Source of the DNA: Halichondria panicea
Taxonomy: Eukaryota > Porifera > Demospongiae > Suberitida > Halichondriidae
DNA length: 64,000 bases
Direction of reading: 5' to 3'
Assembly: GCF_963675165.1 (NCBI RefSeq)
Contig: NC_087377.1
Location: forward strand, 3,502,978-3,566,977
Part shown: positions 53,925-64,000 of the stretch, in pieces
Position numbering within the stretch: position 1 is the first letter of the stretch
How the letters are laid out: each line of letters opens with the position of its first letter
Program-made: the position numbers and the translations under genes
Notes under the pieces: generated by a model
What the model was told of the DNA's origin: nothing
What the model saw: only the letters and a program-made list of their open reading frames with translations
Databases searched by the model: none

Positions 53925-54876
53925 ATGAAAGCATCAGCCAAAGCAATATCAATCTGCATACTTTTAGAGTGCCTCACTGTGATCCAAGGTAAAGGACATG
54001 CATGCAAAGCAAAGCAATTTCTACTGATTAAACAATGCTATATATATATTTTACTAGTGGCCAACTTCTTATAATAATTATACATGCAATAATTTGTTGT
54101 AATTTGATCAATGCAGCTTCCCCTGTTGAAGCAGTCAAGCCCAACAACACAGAGATTACTCCCAATGTCCATATCCAGATACTCTGTGGTAGAGATGACC
54201 CTCAGTGTATGCCAGGAATCCCAGGAATTAATGGGAGAGATTGGGGAGCCAGGGATGCTGGGGGAAAAGGGAGAGCTAGGGATACAGGGACTAAAAGGGG
54301 ACAGGGGAGAACAAGGACCCGCCGGTGGAGGGGTCACTTATATAAGGTGAGGGAAGACATCTTGTCCCTCTGTGTCAGGAACATTGCTGCTCTATCACGG
54401 AATAGCCGCTGGGGGTTGGTATGCACATGTTGGAGGTGGAGCGAACTATCTATGTATGCCGCATAACCCTCAATATGGAGCTTTTCAAGCTGGTGTGCAA
54501 GGTATACAAGCCCTATCTATATGGAACTGAGTACCAATCGTATCCATGGTGGACCACTTGGCTCACACGATCACAATGTCCCTTGTGCTGTTTGCTATGC
54601 ATCTACAAGAGTGTCGCTGCTGATGCTGCCAGCTCGAGTGGAATGCCCAACATCTTGGACTCGTGAATACACGGGCTATCTGATGTCAACTTATTTTGCT
54701 AATAACCACCATCGAACCATGTACGAGTGTGTTGACCAATCTCCTGACAGAATACCAGGAAGCGCACCAAATACAGACGGTGCAGTATTCTACCATGTAG
54801 AGGCTACCTGCAATGGCCTACCTTGTGGACCTTATGACCCACAGAAAGAACTAACATGTGCTGTGTGTACCAAGTA
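53925..54876 (+). pseudogene. Short-chain collagen (C4-like) pseudogene
   Basis: Exon 1 (53925-53988) encodes a signal peptide (MKASAKAISICILLEC). Exon 2 from 54117 encodes a linker and then Gly-X-Y triplets (GEKGELGIQGLKGDRGEQGP in part). The 3' part encodes a Cys-rich C-terminal domain with motifs HNVPCAVC, WTREYTGYLM, GAVFYHVEATCNGLPC and a final TCAVCTK, as in sponge short-chain collagen C4-like proteins. The frame is broken at least three times: one extra base between PGIPGING and the next triplet (about 54233); TGA where the family has Trp after YIR (about 54347); and two frame changes within 54510-54545. The conserved motifs lie in different frames, so this is a decayed gene. It is not related to the receptors around it and was carried in the duplicated spacer. 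Confidence 0.75.
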
Positions 54877-55309
54877 GACTGAGCTAACAATACATAGACT
54901 ATACTAGCCTCGATCCCAGGCCGAGTTTTTGCTTTTATAACGATTAGGCGAACAAGTTGTTCGCCTAACCCTTATAAAAGCAAAAACTCGGCCTGGGATC
55001 GAGGCTAAGACTATACATGTAAGAAACTTAGTTCTTTAGCAGTGCCAGCTAGTGTGATTATTGTATATATTCATTGAATGCTGCATGGGTGTACATCTAT
55101 GCACAAAGTAAAACATTTGCTGTATACATGGTTGAAAATTGGGGCTGTCACAACATCATTCATATATAGGTCACATGACACACGTATGAAACCTCCATGA
55201 AAATGTTTATTTCTCCTGCAGATTTGCATTCTACAACTAGATTTATGGTATAAATGTGTTTGCAAAACCACCCCATCACAATTCTATCACTGAATATACT
55301 GAATGCTAT
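54877..55309 (+). other. Spacer after collagen-like pseudogene
   Basis: It begins with the foldback element 54905-55007. The rest matches 22050-22290 (3' flank of the collagen relic), for example 'gtaagaaactgagttcttt'. No gene is supported. Confidence 0.5.
54905..55007. mobile_element. Foldback MITE, family TAGCCTCGAT, perfect 9-bp target duplication
   Basis: A ~103 bp almost perfect palindrome starts 'tagcctcgatcccaggccga' and ends 'cggcctgggatcgaggcta'. It is flanked on both sides by 'agactatac' (54896-54904 and 55008-55016). Confidence 0.75.
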
Positions 55310-55661
55310 TATGTTTAGTTAATGGTCTTTACTACATTTACGAGGGTTATAATGTTTGCAACTCAGTTCACAGTGTATAGTACGGAAGCCCGTATAGGGG
55401 CCATTTAGTTCTGCGTAAGTATTCCACTCTAGAATGCACTGGAATTTAATTGTATCAGATGGAAGAGTGGATTTGTCATCAACATTGCCAGGAATTGAGC
55501 AGCCTAACGAAGCTCATGCTCCAGTGCTCAATAAGAACATTGCTTATGAGCAAACACAGATACCAAGACACAGTGAACACACCACCACCATCGTCACCAC
55601 GGTAATAGCAATGAAGAACATAATTGAGCCAAGTCATGAATACGAAAAAGTATTGCTCTAA
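55310..55661 (+). pseudogene. Receptor relic: promoter block plus lone tail exon
   Basis: At 55312-55370 the promoter-like block ('tgtttagttaatggtcttta') and the first bases of an Ig1 exon ('gcaactcagttcacagt') remain. Then all domains are missing and a complete last exon follows (from about 55452, stop at 55661) coding for the cytoplasmic tail, with YEQT and YEKV before LL. This is a large internal deletion of an eighth receptor gene. Confidence 0.7.
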
Positions 55662-55941
55662 ATATTCAAAGCATTTCAAGGAGACAATTTATAAGTCTGT
55701 GCAATAATAATTATGTTTGCATAAAAATTATTGTCACGGTGTTGCTTTTGATAGGCTTTTGATAGATCTAGGTACGTGTGTGTACAAGTTATAAACAATT
55801 CAAGTGATGGCACAGCTATATTTAACCATAATCTCTCTGCACAATGTCATAACAATTATTCACTAAAATGTTACTTGTTTGGTTAACGATCTTTATTGTG
55901 CCCACAAATGCGCATGCCTTAGAAGAGATCTCTGGGAAGAG
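55662..55941 (+). promoter_or_regulatory. 5' region of receptor E
   Basis: Nearly the same as 60288-60582 before gene G, so tail relic plus spacer plus E parallels F tail plus spacer plus G. The block 'gtttggttaacgatcttta' lies at about 55877, ~50 bases before the ATG. Confidence 0.45.
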
Positions 55942-57992
55942 ATGGATCTGAGATGGCTCTTTCTTTCAACCGCTTTTGTGGTATCTATAGAAGGTTGGTT
56001 TGTGATGAGTCAGTGGATTGTGTTCTATGTCTATGCATGGTATTATATATGTTTGCAGCTCAGTTCACAGTACAGCCAGTGTCAGTGGTACAGGCCCAGG
56101 GGATAGATGCAGTGTTTGAGTGTCGGTATCCTGGAGCACAAATTTACAATTGGGGGCTCAATGGAGAGTTTCCTGCACACAATAACCTCCCACCTGATGT
56201 AACTGTTATCCTACCGTCTGGTGATATCCCAACAAAACTGATCATAGCCACAGGGCAGTACAACAACACTGGGGTGCAGTGTGAGGCAGTCATTAGAGCC
56301 GGACCAGTGTTCATACCTAAATTATCAGTAAATGCTACCTTGCAAGTACAAGGTAGTCACAACTAACATTAAATATCTTGTTTTGTACCCCCTTTCCTCA
56401 GGTCCTCTTTCAGCTGTCTCCAACCTCCGTGCTCAGTCATCAAGCACCAACATCACAATCACCTGGGATGCTCCCTTCTCTCTTAACCTCACCACAGCTG
56501 AACCAGACATACAGTATTGTGTGGATGTGTACGATAGTGCCTCTGGTGTTCTACTACACTCTGAGTGTGGTATTATTGAGGAACGCTACACCTATTCCCC
56601 TAGCAATCCCTATTTGTACATGTTCACAGTGACACCTAGGAGCAATGTAGATGGAGCTCTCAATGGGACCACTTTGTTCAGATGTATACAAGATGGTAAG
56701 AATGTGACTTTGTACTAAGTTTGAGTTGGCTAATTGATTTCTCAACCACATGCACTCAAATACAGCACAGTCTCAGAACTTCACAATTCAGCCAGTATCA
56801 GTGATACAAGCTAAAGGCCTGAAGGCAGTGTTTGAGTGTTTGTACCCTGGAGCCCTGAGTCACAGATGGGGAATCAATGGAACGTACCCAGCTGATGATG
56901 CGTTTCCACCTGATGTAACTCGTACCCTACCGTCTGGTGATACTCCAGCAAGACTGGCCATTCCATCAACAGACCAGTACAACAACACTGTGGTGCAGTG
57001 TAGAGCTGTGCTTGATGTGGGAGGAGATGCGCAGTTTGTGCAAACATGTGATGCTCTCTTGTTAGTACAAGGTATCCTGCTATCATTATAATGAGCTTTA
57101 CATTATAACACTTCAGGTCCATTGGGTTCTGTTACTGGACTGAGACTGGACATGGTAACCTCTACTTCAGTGACTCTCATCTGGGATGCTCCCTTCTCTC
57201 TAGACCTCACCACAGCTGAGCCAGACATACAATATTGTGTGGATATGCACAGTGTCCCTGGAGGACAACTGGTGGAGTCAACATGTGACATTATCGACAC
57301 TAACTACACTTTCTCTACCAGTGAACAAGACCAGTTAGTGTTTGCAGTGACACCAAGAAGCAATGTGGAGGGTAGTCTCAATGGGACCTCCAGTGAACTA
57401 GTCGGACCTCCTTTGCAAGGTAATTAAAATGGTCTGTGTACCAAGTAGGATAGCCACATGATACTTAATCTTTCCCACCCTCTCTCCTCAAAGGTAACGG
57501 CACGATCACTGACAGCTCACCATCACCATCTCTTCCTACTATTGAGTCTGCTCAACCACCATTTATTACAATAGTTGGTGGGTATTAAAATAGGCTAAGC
57601 CGCGGCAGACTTAACTATATACCCATGCTTGCAGTGTCTTCAGGTGTGACTGCTGTGGTAATTCTACTCTTACTCTTAGTCATTGCCATTTTAACAGCTG
57701 TTGTCATAGTGAAACGAAAACAAAGGAACCACAAAGGTAAATGTTTATGTTAACTTTTTATAATTTAGGTGATGTTTTTGTATCAGATGGAAGAGTGGAT
57801 TTGTCATCAACATTGCCAGGAATTGAGCGGCCTAACGAAGCTCATGCTCCAGTGCTCAATAAGAACATTGCTTATGAGCAGACACAGATACCAAGACACA
57901 ATGAACACACCACCACCATCGTCACGACGGTAGTAGCAACGGACGATGAGAACATTGAGCCAAGTCATGACTACGAAGAAATATTGCTCTAA
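55942..57992 (+). CDS. Receptor E: Ig-FN3-Ig-FN3 transmembrane protein, YEEI tail
   Basis: Exons: 55942-55993, 56059-56352, 56402-56695, 56766-57071, 57117-57419, 57494-57577, 57635-57736, 57769-57992; all introns phase 1; 552 residues in one frame. Signal peptide MDLRWLFLSTAFVVSIEG. FN3-1 is the long type ending RCIQDG (shared with D); the stalk is the GNGTIT type (shared with C) and the tail ends HDYEEILL. The acceptor of the stalk exon is preceded by 'cctcaaag' rather than 'cctcacag', still AG. Ig1 differs from A-D in the C-C' region (PAHNNLPPD). Predicted plasma-membrane receptor; intracellular partner perhaps an SH2 protein. Confidence 0.85.
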
Positions 57993-58247
57993 ATATCCAA
58001 ATAGCATTTCAAAGAGACATGCAATTCAAATCAATATAATCACTAGTATGTCACGATGTTGATTTTCAAGTAGATTTGTAAGCACTTATTAGGCAGGTGC
58101 GTGTATAAACGATTCAAGTGATATAGCACAACTAGCATGCATGATTCAACACATTTTATTTTGTATAAATTATCATGTGCTCACTGAATGTTACTTGTTT
58201 GGTTAATGATCTTTTGTGCCACAAAGGCACATGCCTATAAGCTATTG
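57993..58247 (+). promoter_or_regulatory. 5' region of receptor F
   Basis: A short AT-rich spacer related to the 3' flank of gene C. The block 'gtttggttaatgatctttt' is at about 58197, ~33 bases before the ATG. Confidence 0.4.
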
Positions 58248-60287
58248 ATGGATCTGAGATGGCTCTTTCTATCAACAGCTCTTGTATCTATAGAAGGTTG
58301 GTTTGTGTTGAGTCAGTGGATTGTGTTTCTGTCTATGCATGGTATTATAATTATGTTTGCAGCTCAGTTCACAGTACAACCAGTGTCAGTGGTACAGGCC
58401 CAGGGGATAGATGCAGTGTTTGAGTGTCAGTATCCTGGAGCACAAAGTTACAATTGGGGGATCAATGGAGAGTTTCCTTCACACAATAGCCTCCCACCTG
58501 ATGTAACTGTTACCCTACCGTCTGGTGATCTCCCAACAAAACTGATCATAGCCACAGGGCAGTACAATATCACTGTTGTGCAGTGTGAGGCATTGGTGGC
58601 TAGAGCCGGACGAGTGTTCATATCTGAATTATCAGTAAATGCTACCTTGCAAGTACAAGGTAGTCACAAACATTAAATAGCTTGTTTTAGTACCCTGTTC
58701 CTCAGGTCCTCTTTCAGCTGTCTCCAACCTCCATGCTCATTCATCAAGCACCAACATCACAATCACCTGGGATGCTCCCTTCTCTCTTAACCTCACCACA
58801 GCTGAACCAGACATACAGTATTGTGTGGATGTGTACGATAGTGCCACTGGTGTTCTACTATACTCTGAGTGTGGTATTATTGGGGAACACTACACTTATT
58901 CCCCTAGCAACCCCTGCTCAATGTATGCATTGTTAGTGACACCTAGGAGCAATCTTGACGGAGCTCTCAATGGAAGCATTGGTAAGTAGACTTATTGAAA
59001 TGTGTGAGTGGCTAAATGAGATAACAATCTAACACAGCACGGTCTCAGGGATTCACAGTGCGGCCAGTATCAGTGATACAAGCTAAAGGTCTGAAGGCAG
59101 TGTTTGAGTGTTTGTACTGTGGTGCCCTGAGTCACAGTTGGGGAATCAATGGAATGTACCCAGCTGATGATGCATTTCCACCTGATGTAACTCGTATCCT
59201 ACCGTCTGATGATACCCCGGCAACACTGGCCATTCCATCAACAGGCCAGTATAACAACACTGTGGTGCAGTGTAGGGCAGTGCTTGATGTGGGAGGAGAT
59301 GCACAGATTGTGCAAACATGTGATGCTCTGTTGTTAGTACAAGGTATCCTTGATAGCTATAATTATAGCTTTACACAATTTTTTTATGCACTTCAGGTCG
59401 ACTGGGTTCTATTACTGGACTGAGACTGGACATGGTGACGTCTACTTCAGTGACTCTCACCTGGGATGCTCCTTTCTCTCTAGACCTCACCACAGCTGAG
59501 CTATACATACAGTATTGTGTGGATATGCACAGTTTCCCTGGAAGACAACTGGTGGAGTCAACATGTGACATCATCAACACTAACTACACTTTCTCTACCA
59601 GTGATCAAGACCAGTTAGTATTTACAGTGACACCAAGAAGCAATGTGGAGGGCAGTCTCAATGGAACCTCCAATGAACTATTCGGACCTCTTTCGCAAGG
59701 TAAATGGTCTGTGTACCAAGCATTATCTATTATAGTTATGTAGTACCACTCTCTTCACAGCTAACGATACGATTACTGACATCCCACCATCGTCATCTCT
59801 TCCTGAGTATATTCAACCACCCTCTATTAATTTTATACAATAGCAGGTGAGTAATAAAATATGCTAAGCAGGCTTAACTGTCGTATGATTGGCTGTTTAT
59901 ACCCTATAATTATGTTATACAGTGTCTTCAGGTGTGACTGCTGTGGTAGTTCTACTCCTACTCTTAGTCATTGCCATTTTAACAGCTGTTGTCATAGTGA
60001 AACGAAAACAAAGGAACCACAAAGGTAACTGTTGACAATTTTGTTTATTGTATTTACTATTTCTTAGGTGATGTTGTTGTATCAGATGGAAGAGTGGATT
60101 TGTCATCAACATTGCCAGGAATTGAACAGCCTAACGAAGCTCATGCTTACTCAATAAGAACATTGCCTATGAGCAGACACGGATACCAAGACACAATGAA
60201 CACACCACCACCATCGTTACCACGGTAGTAACAATGGAGGATGAGAGCACTGAGCCAAGTCATGAATACGAAGAAGTATTGCTCTAA
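58248..60287 (+). pseudogene. Receptor F: gene with lesions in stalk and tail
   Basis: Exons: 58248-58296, 58363-58659, 58706-58981, 59038-59343, 59397-59699, 59761-59846, 59923-60024, 60068-60287. The ectodomain (Ig-FN3-Ig-FN3) is open. In the stalk exon, five extra bases ('attaatttta' against 'attta', about 59828) give an in-frame TAG just before the helix. In the last exon four bases are missing near 60146 ('catgcttactc' against 'catgctccagtgctc'), shifting the tail. As it stands the gene could make a complete soluble ectodomain of ~430 residues. Ig2 has an extra cysteine (LYCGA for LYPGA). The tail remnant encodes YEEVLL, joined to an ANDTIT-type stalk, a combination not seen in the other genes. 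Confidence 0.75.
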
Positions 60288-60582
60288 ATATTCAAAGCAT
60301 TTCAATTTATAAGTCTGTGCAATAATAATTATGTTTGCATAAAAATTATTGTCACGGTGTTGCTTTTGATAGGCTTTGATAGATCTATAAGCACTTAGGC
60401 ACGTGTGTGTACAAGTTATAAACAATTCAAGTGATGGCACAGCTATATTTAACCATAATCTCTCTGCACAAAATAATGTCATAACAATTATTCACTAAAA
60501 TGTTACTTGTTTGGTTAACGATCTTTATTGCGCCCACAAATGCATGTGCATGCCTTAGGCCGGAAGAGATATCTGGGAAGAG
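60288..60582 (+). promoter_or_regulatory. 5' region of receptor G
   Basis: Near-copy of 55662-55941. The block 'gtttggttaacgatcttta' lies at about 60509, ~55 bases before the ATG. Confidence 0.45.
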
Positions 60583-62646
60583 ATGGATCTGAGATGGCTC
60601 TTTCTTTTAACCGCTTTTGTGGTATCTATAGAAGGTTGGTTTGTGATGAGTCAGTGGATTGTGTTCTATGTCTATGCATGGTATTCTATATGTTTGCAGC
60701 TCAGTTCACAGTACAACCAGTGTCAGTGGTACAGGCCCAGGGGATAGATGCAGTGTTTGAGTGTCAGTATCCTGGAGCACAAACTTACATTTGGGGGCTC
60801 AATGGAGAGTTTCCTTCACACAATAGCCTTCCACCAGATGTGACTGTTACCCCACCGTCTGGTGATATCCCAACAAAACTGATCATAGCCACAGGGCAGC
60901 ACAATATCATTGTTGTGCAGTGTGTGGCAGTGGTTAGAGACGGACAAATATTTATACCTGAATTATCAGTAAATGCTACCTTGCGAGTACAAGGTAGTCA
61001 CAACCAACATTAAATAGCTTGTTTTGTACCCTGTTCCTCTCAGGTCCTCTTTCAGCTGTCTCCAACCTCCATGCTCATTCATCAAGCACCAACATCACAA
61101 TCACCTGGGATGCTCCCTTCTCTCTTAACCTCACCACAGCTGAACCAGACATACAGTATTGTGTGGATGTGTACGATAGTGCCACTGGTGTTCTACTACA
61201 CTCTGAGTGTGGTATTATTGGGGAACGCTACACCTACTCTCCTAGCAACCCCTGCTCAACGTATGCATTGTTAGTGACACCTAGGAGTAATCTTGACGGA
61301 GCTCTCAATGGAAGCATTGGTAAGTAGACTTATTGAAATGTGTGAGTGGCTCAATGATTCCATGATAACAATCTAACACAGCACAGTCTCAGGGATTTAC
61401 AGTGCGGCCAGTATCAGTGATACAAGCTGAAGGCCTGAAGGCAGTGTTTGAGTGTTTATATCCTGGTGCCCTGAGTCACAGTTGGGGGATCAATGGAATG
61501 TACCCAGCTGATAATGCGTTTCCACCTAATGTAACTCGTACCCTACCGTCTGGTGATACTCCAGCAAGACTGGCCATTCCGTCAACAGGCCAGTACAACA
61601 ACACCGTGGTGCAGTGTAGGGCTGTGCTTGATGTGGGAGGAGATGTGAAGATTGTGCAAACATGTGATGCTCTGTTGTTAGTACAAGGTATCCTTAATAT
61701 AGTATCATTATAATAGCTTTACATTATAACATTTCAGGTCCATTGGGTTCTGTTACTGGACTGACACTGGACATGGTGACCTCTACTTCAGTGACTCTCG
61801 CCTGGGATGCTCCCTTCTCTCTAGACCTCACCACAGCTGAGCCAGACATACAGTATTGTGTGGATGTGCACAGTGTCCCTGGAGGACAACTGGTGGAGTC
61901 ATCATGTGACATCATCGACACTAACTACACTTTCTCAACCAGTGATCAAGACCAGTTAGTATTTACAGTGACACCAAGAAGCAATGTGGAGGGTAGTCTC
62001 AATGGAACCTCCAGTGAACTAGTCGAACCTCCTTCGCAAGGTAAATGGTCTGTGTACCAAGCATTATCTATTATAGTTATGTAGTACCACTCTCTTTACA
62101 GCTAACGACACGATTACTGACATCTCACCATCGTCATCTCTTCCTGAGTCTATTCAACTACCCTCTATTTATACAATAGCAGGTGAGTAATAAAATATGC
62201 TAAGCAGGCTTAACTGTCTAGTATATGATTGGCTGCTTATACCCTGTAATTACGTTATACAGTGTCTTCAGGTGTAACTGCTGTGGTAGTTCTACTCCTA
62301 CTCTTAGTCATCGCCATTTTAACAGCTGTTGTCGTAGTGAAACAAAAACAAAGGAACCACAAAGGTAAACTGTTGACAATTTTGTTTATTATATTTACTA
62401 TTTCTCTTTAATTTAGGTGATGTTGTTGTATCAGATGGAAGAGTGGATTTGTCATCAACATTGCCAGGAATTGAGCAGCCTAACGAAGCTCATGCTCCAG
62501 TGCTCAATAAGAACATTGCTTATGAGCAGACACGGATACCAAGACACAATGAACACACCACCACCATTGTCACCACGGTAGTAGCAATGGATAATATTGA
62601 GCCTAGTCATGAGTACGAAGAAGTATTACCTCAGGGACATTTTTAG
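60583..62646 (+). CDS. Receptor G: Ig-FN3-Ig-FN3 transmembrane protein, YEEV tail
   Basis: Exons: 60583-60634, 60700-60993, 61044-61319, 61382-61687, 61738-62040, 62102-62182, 62263-62364, 62417-62646; all introns phase 1; 547 residues. Signal peptide MDLRWLFLLTAFVVSIEG. Ig1 is closest to E and F (PSHNSLPPD), FN3-1 is the short type (GSIG end), the stalk is the ANDTIT type and the tail is as in A (AYEQT, HEYEEVLPQGHF). Thus the 5' half belongs with E/F and the 3' half with A/B, a mosaic. The 3' flank also matches that of A, so an exchange point lies inside the gene. It is the last recognisable gene in the window. Confidence 0.85.
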
Positions 62647-64000
62647 AACGATTGAACATCACTTCACATCGATTAATGTGGCAACATAAACCACATCTCG
62701 CCCTCCAACCATAGTATAACTATAACATAAAGGTCAAATTATGCTAATTTAGTACCCAATTATTCTCAATTATGCTAGTTGCTAGAAGTTATTATTATTA
62801 GAACTATTACTCCTGCTAGCATAATTTGCCAAGCGAGGGCTTCAATCCATAATCACTCTGTTGTCTACGACCTCAGTATCTCTCCTCCACCTCTGAGCTC
62901 TCAATGACAAACAGTTTAGCAATATCTTTAGCTTGAGTCGTAGCTTGATTGGGTAGTCATCGTCCTTACACAACTTTTTGCGGCCATTATCATAGAACAC
63001 AGAGAACTAGATCTAGCGTTCAATTAGAGACGGATCGGCCTGGGATCGAGGCTAACAGAGAACTTGATCGGACTATCATTCTCAACGACAAAAGGAAAGA
63101 GGAATTAATGTTTAGTTGCATGGGAAGAAGCCAATAGACGAGCTAAATAAATATGATGAGCTAAAATTAATGTATTACTGTCTGAGTATAATAATTATCA
63201 GACGTGGTGGAGGCCAACTGCATGGCCACTGCATGCATGTGCCGTTTGTTATCCCTTTCCTTACCTTTGTGAAAGTCTGGAACAGGAGTGTCTTGGTCGA
63301 TCAATTAGTGTGGATCCGGCCTCACCACGCCTCCATGTCATTCTATTAGTCTAGATCCGGCTAGCAATTCTAGCTGGGACTCCCAGTTCTAGCTCGTTTT
63401 GTTTAGCGTGTCAGAGACTGGGAGAAGATGATTGGCACTCCCTGGCTCCTTTGGATGTACAGCTGTCCAGATCCCTAGAACATACCCTCCATTCTGACGA
63501 GTTATCAGTGCATAGGGTGCTTACTAGATTCTTGCCAGCCAGTACAGTTCAAGCTACACACAGCACCGCTCAACTATTCTCTACCCCATTATCTAGCTAA
63601 ATCTGGTCCAACTAGACAGCAGACACAGCTAGTTAATTCAGTAAAGCCAGGGGTAGCTGTGCTTCTACGGTTGTTCAGTACCCACGGTAACAATTCCTCT
63701 GGGCTGGGCTAACTAGTTGAGCCACGCCTCCCAATTCTCAAGGCTAGGTACATGTCTCTGTCTAGCTGCTTCTTCAGCTTCTTGCTCAGTTTTGTGGCTT
63801 AGAGAAAGGCCAGCTACTCAGGGGGAAGAGTCCAGATGAAAGTCTGGCAGCCAGGTGACGTCCAAACGGTCAGTTATTCTTTCCACCAACTTTTTAATCT
63901 AGTCTAGTCCTGCTTGCACTGCTACTGCTACTGCTACTCTTCCTACTACTACTGCTGCTACTCTTCCTAGCTAGTCAAAGGTTTCTTTTTTTTTTTTTTT
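62647..64000 (+). other. Right-end non-coding region
   Basis: 62647-63245 matches the 3' flank of gene A (20954-21450), with a half-copy of the TAGCCTCGAT foldback near 63035. From about 63250 the sequence is not related to anything else in the window, and no gene could be supported. A degenerate CTA/CTG triplet repeat lies at about 63918-63965, and the window ends in a T-run (63987-64000). Confidence 0.5.
63918..63965 (+). repeat. Degenerate (CTG/CTA)n triplet repeat
   Basis: Imperfect 'ctgctactg' and 'ctactactactg' repeats over ~48 bases. It is not inside any supported reading frame. Confidence 0.8.

Noticed and set aside
54035-54466. A 143-codon frame through the collagen-like locus
   Set aside because: It follows the frame without Gly-X-Y triplets after the frameshift and crosses a splice donor; it is an artefact of the broken gene.
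18914-62646. Regularly repeated exons as a CRISPR-like or satellite array
   Set aside because: The repeats are spliced protein-domain exons with conserved phase and codon structure in a eukaryotic genome.
63116-63349. Small open frame at the right end
   Set aside because: It lies in a spacer also present, without the frame, after genes A and D, and has no recognisable domain.

Overview
This is animal genomic DNA with spliced genes: short exons, many introns of 50-120 bp with GT/AG borders, AT-rich non-coding DNA studded with short ATAATTAT-like strings, and a dense load of small inverted-repeat transposons. A relic of a sponge-type short-chain collagen (C4-like) and the compact gene style point to a demosponge, most like Amphimedon. 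That assignment is from recollection of such genomes, not from a search. All recognised genes are on the + strand. Exon borders were placed by splice signals, reading phase and comparison between paralogues.

Layout. (1) 962-18508 is a 28-exon gene for a very large type I membrane protein: N-terminal beta-rich modules, Ig-like domains, then NIDO, AMOP, VWD with a GDPH site, EGF repeats, a membrane-proximal domain, one transmembrane helix and a short tyrosine-bearing tail. The core is of the MUC4/SUSD2 type. (2) 18914-25428 holds two genes (A, B) of a second family: signal peptide, Ig, FN3, Ig, FN3, stalk, transmembrane helix and tyrosine tail. (3) 25429-28356 is repeat-rich and holds a receptor relic. 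From 27086 the DNA repeats window position 1 onward. (4) 28357-48011 is a second intact copy of the giant gene. (5) 48455-62646 holds five more Ig/FN3 receptor genes (C-G), one stranded tail exon and a broken collagen-like gene. (6) 62647-64000 is non-coding as far as I can see.

The window is therefore a segmentally duplicated cluster of two linked surface-receptor families. A, C, E and G are open; B, D and F each carry frame-breaking lesions in late exons. All Ig/FN3 introns are phase 1, and FN3, stalk and tail types are mixed between genes, which suggests conversion or unequal exchange. Intact tails end in YEEV or YEEI, close to the preferred Src-family SH2 ligand. The two giant genes are nearly identical from NIDO to the C terminus but clearly diverged in the N-terminal ectodomain. 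Together this looks like a cell-surface recognition cluster (self/non-self, immune or adhesion), as an inference.

Introns and spacers carry several MITE/foldback families, several with visible target-site duplications, and one tRNA-derived SINE-like insertion proven by its empty site in the other gene copy.
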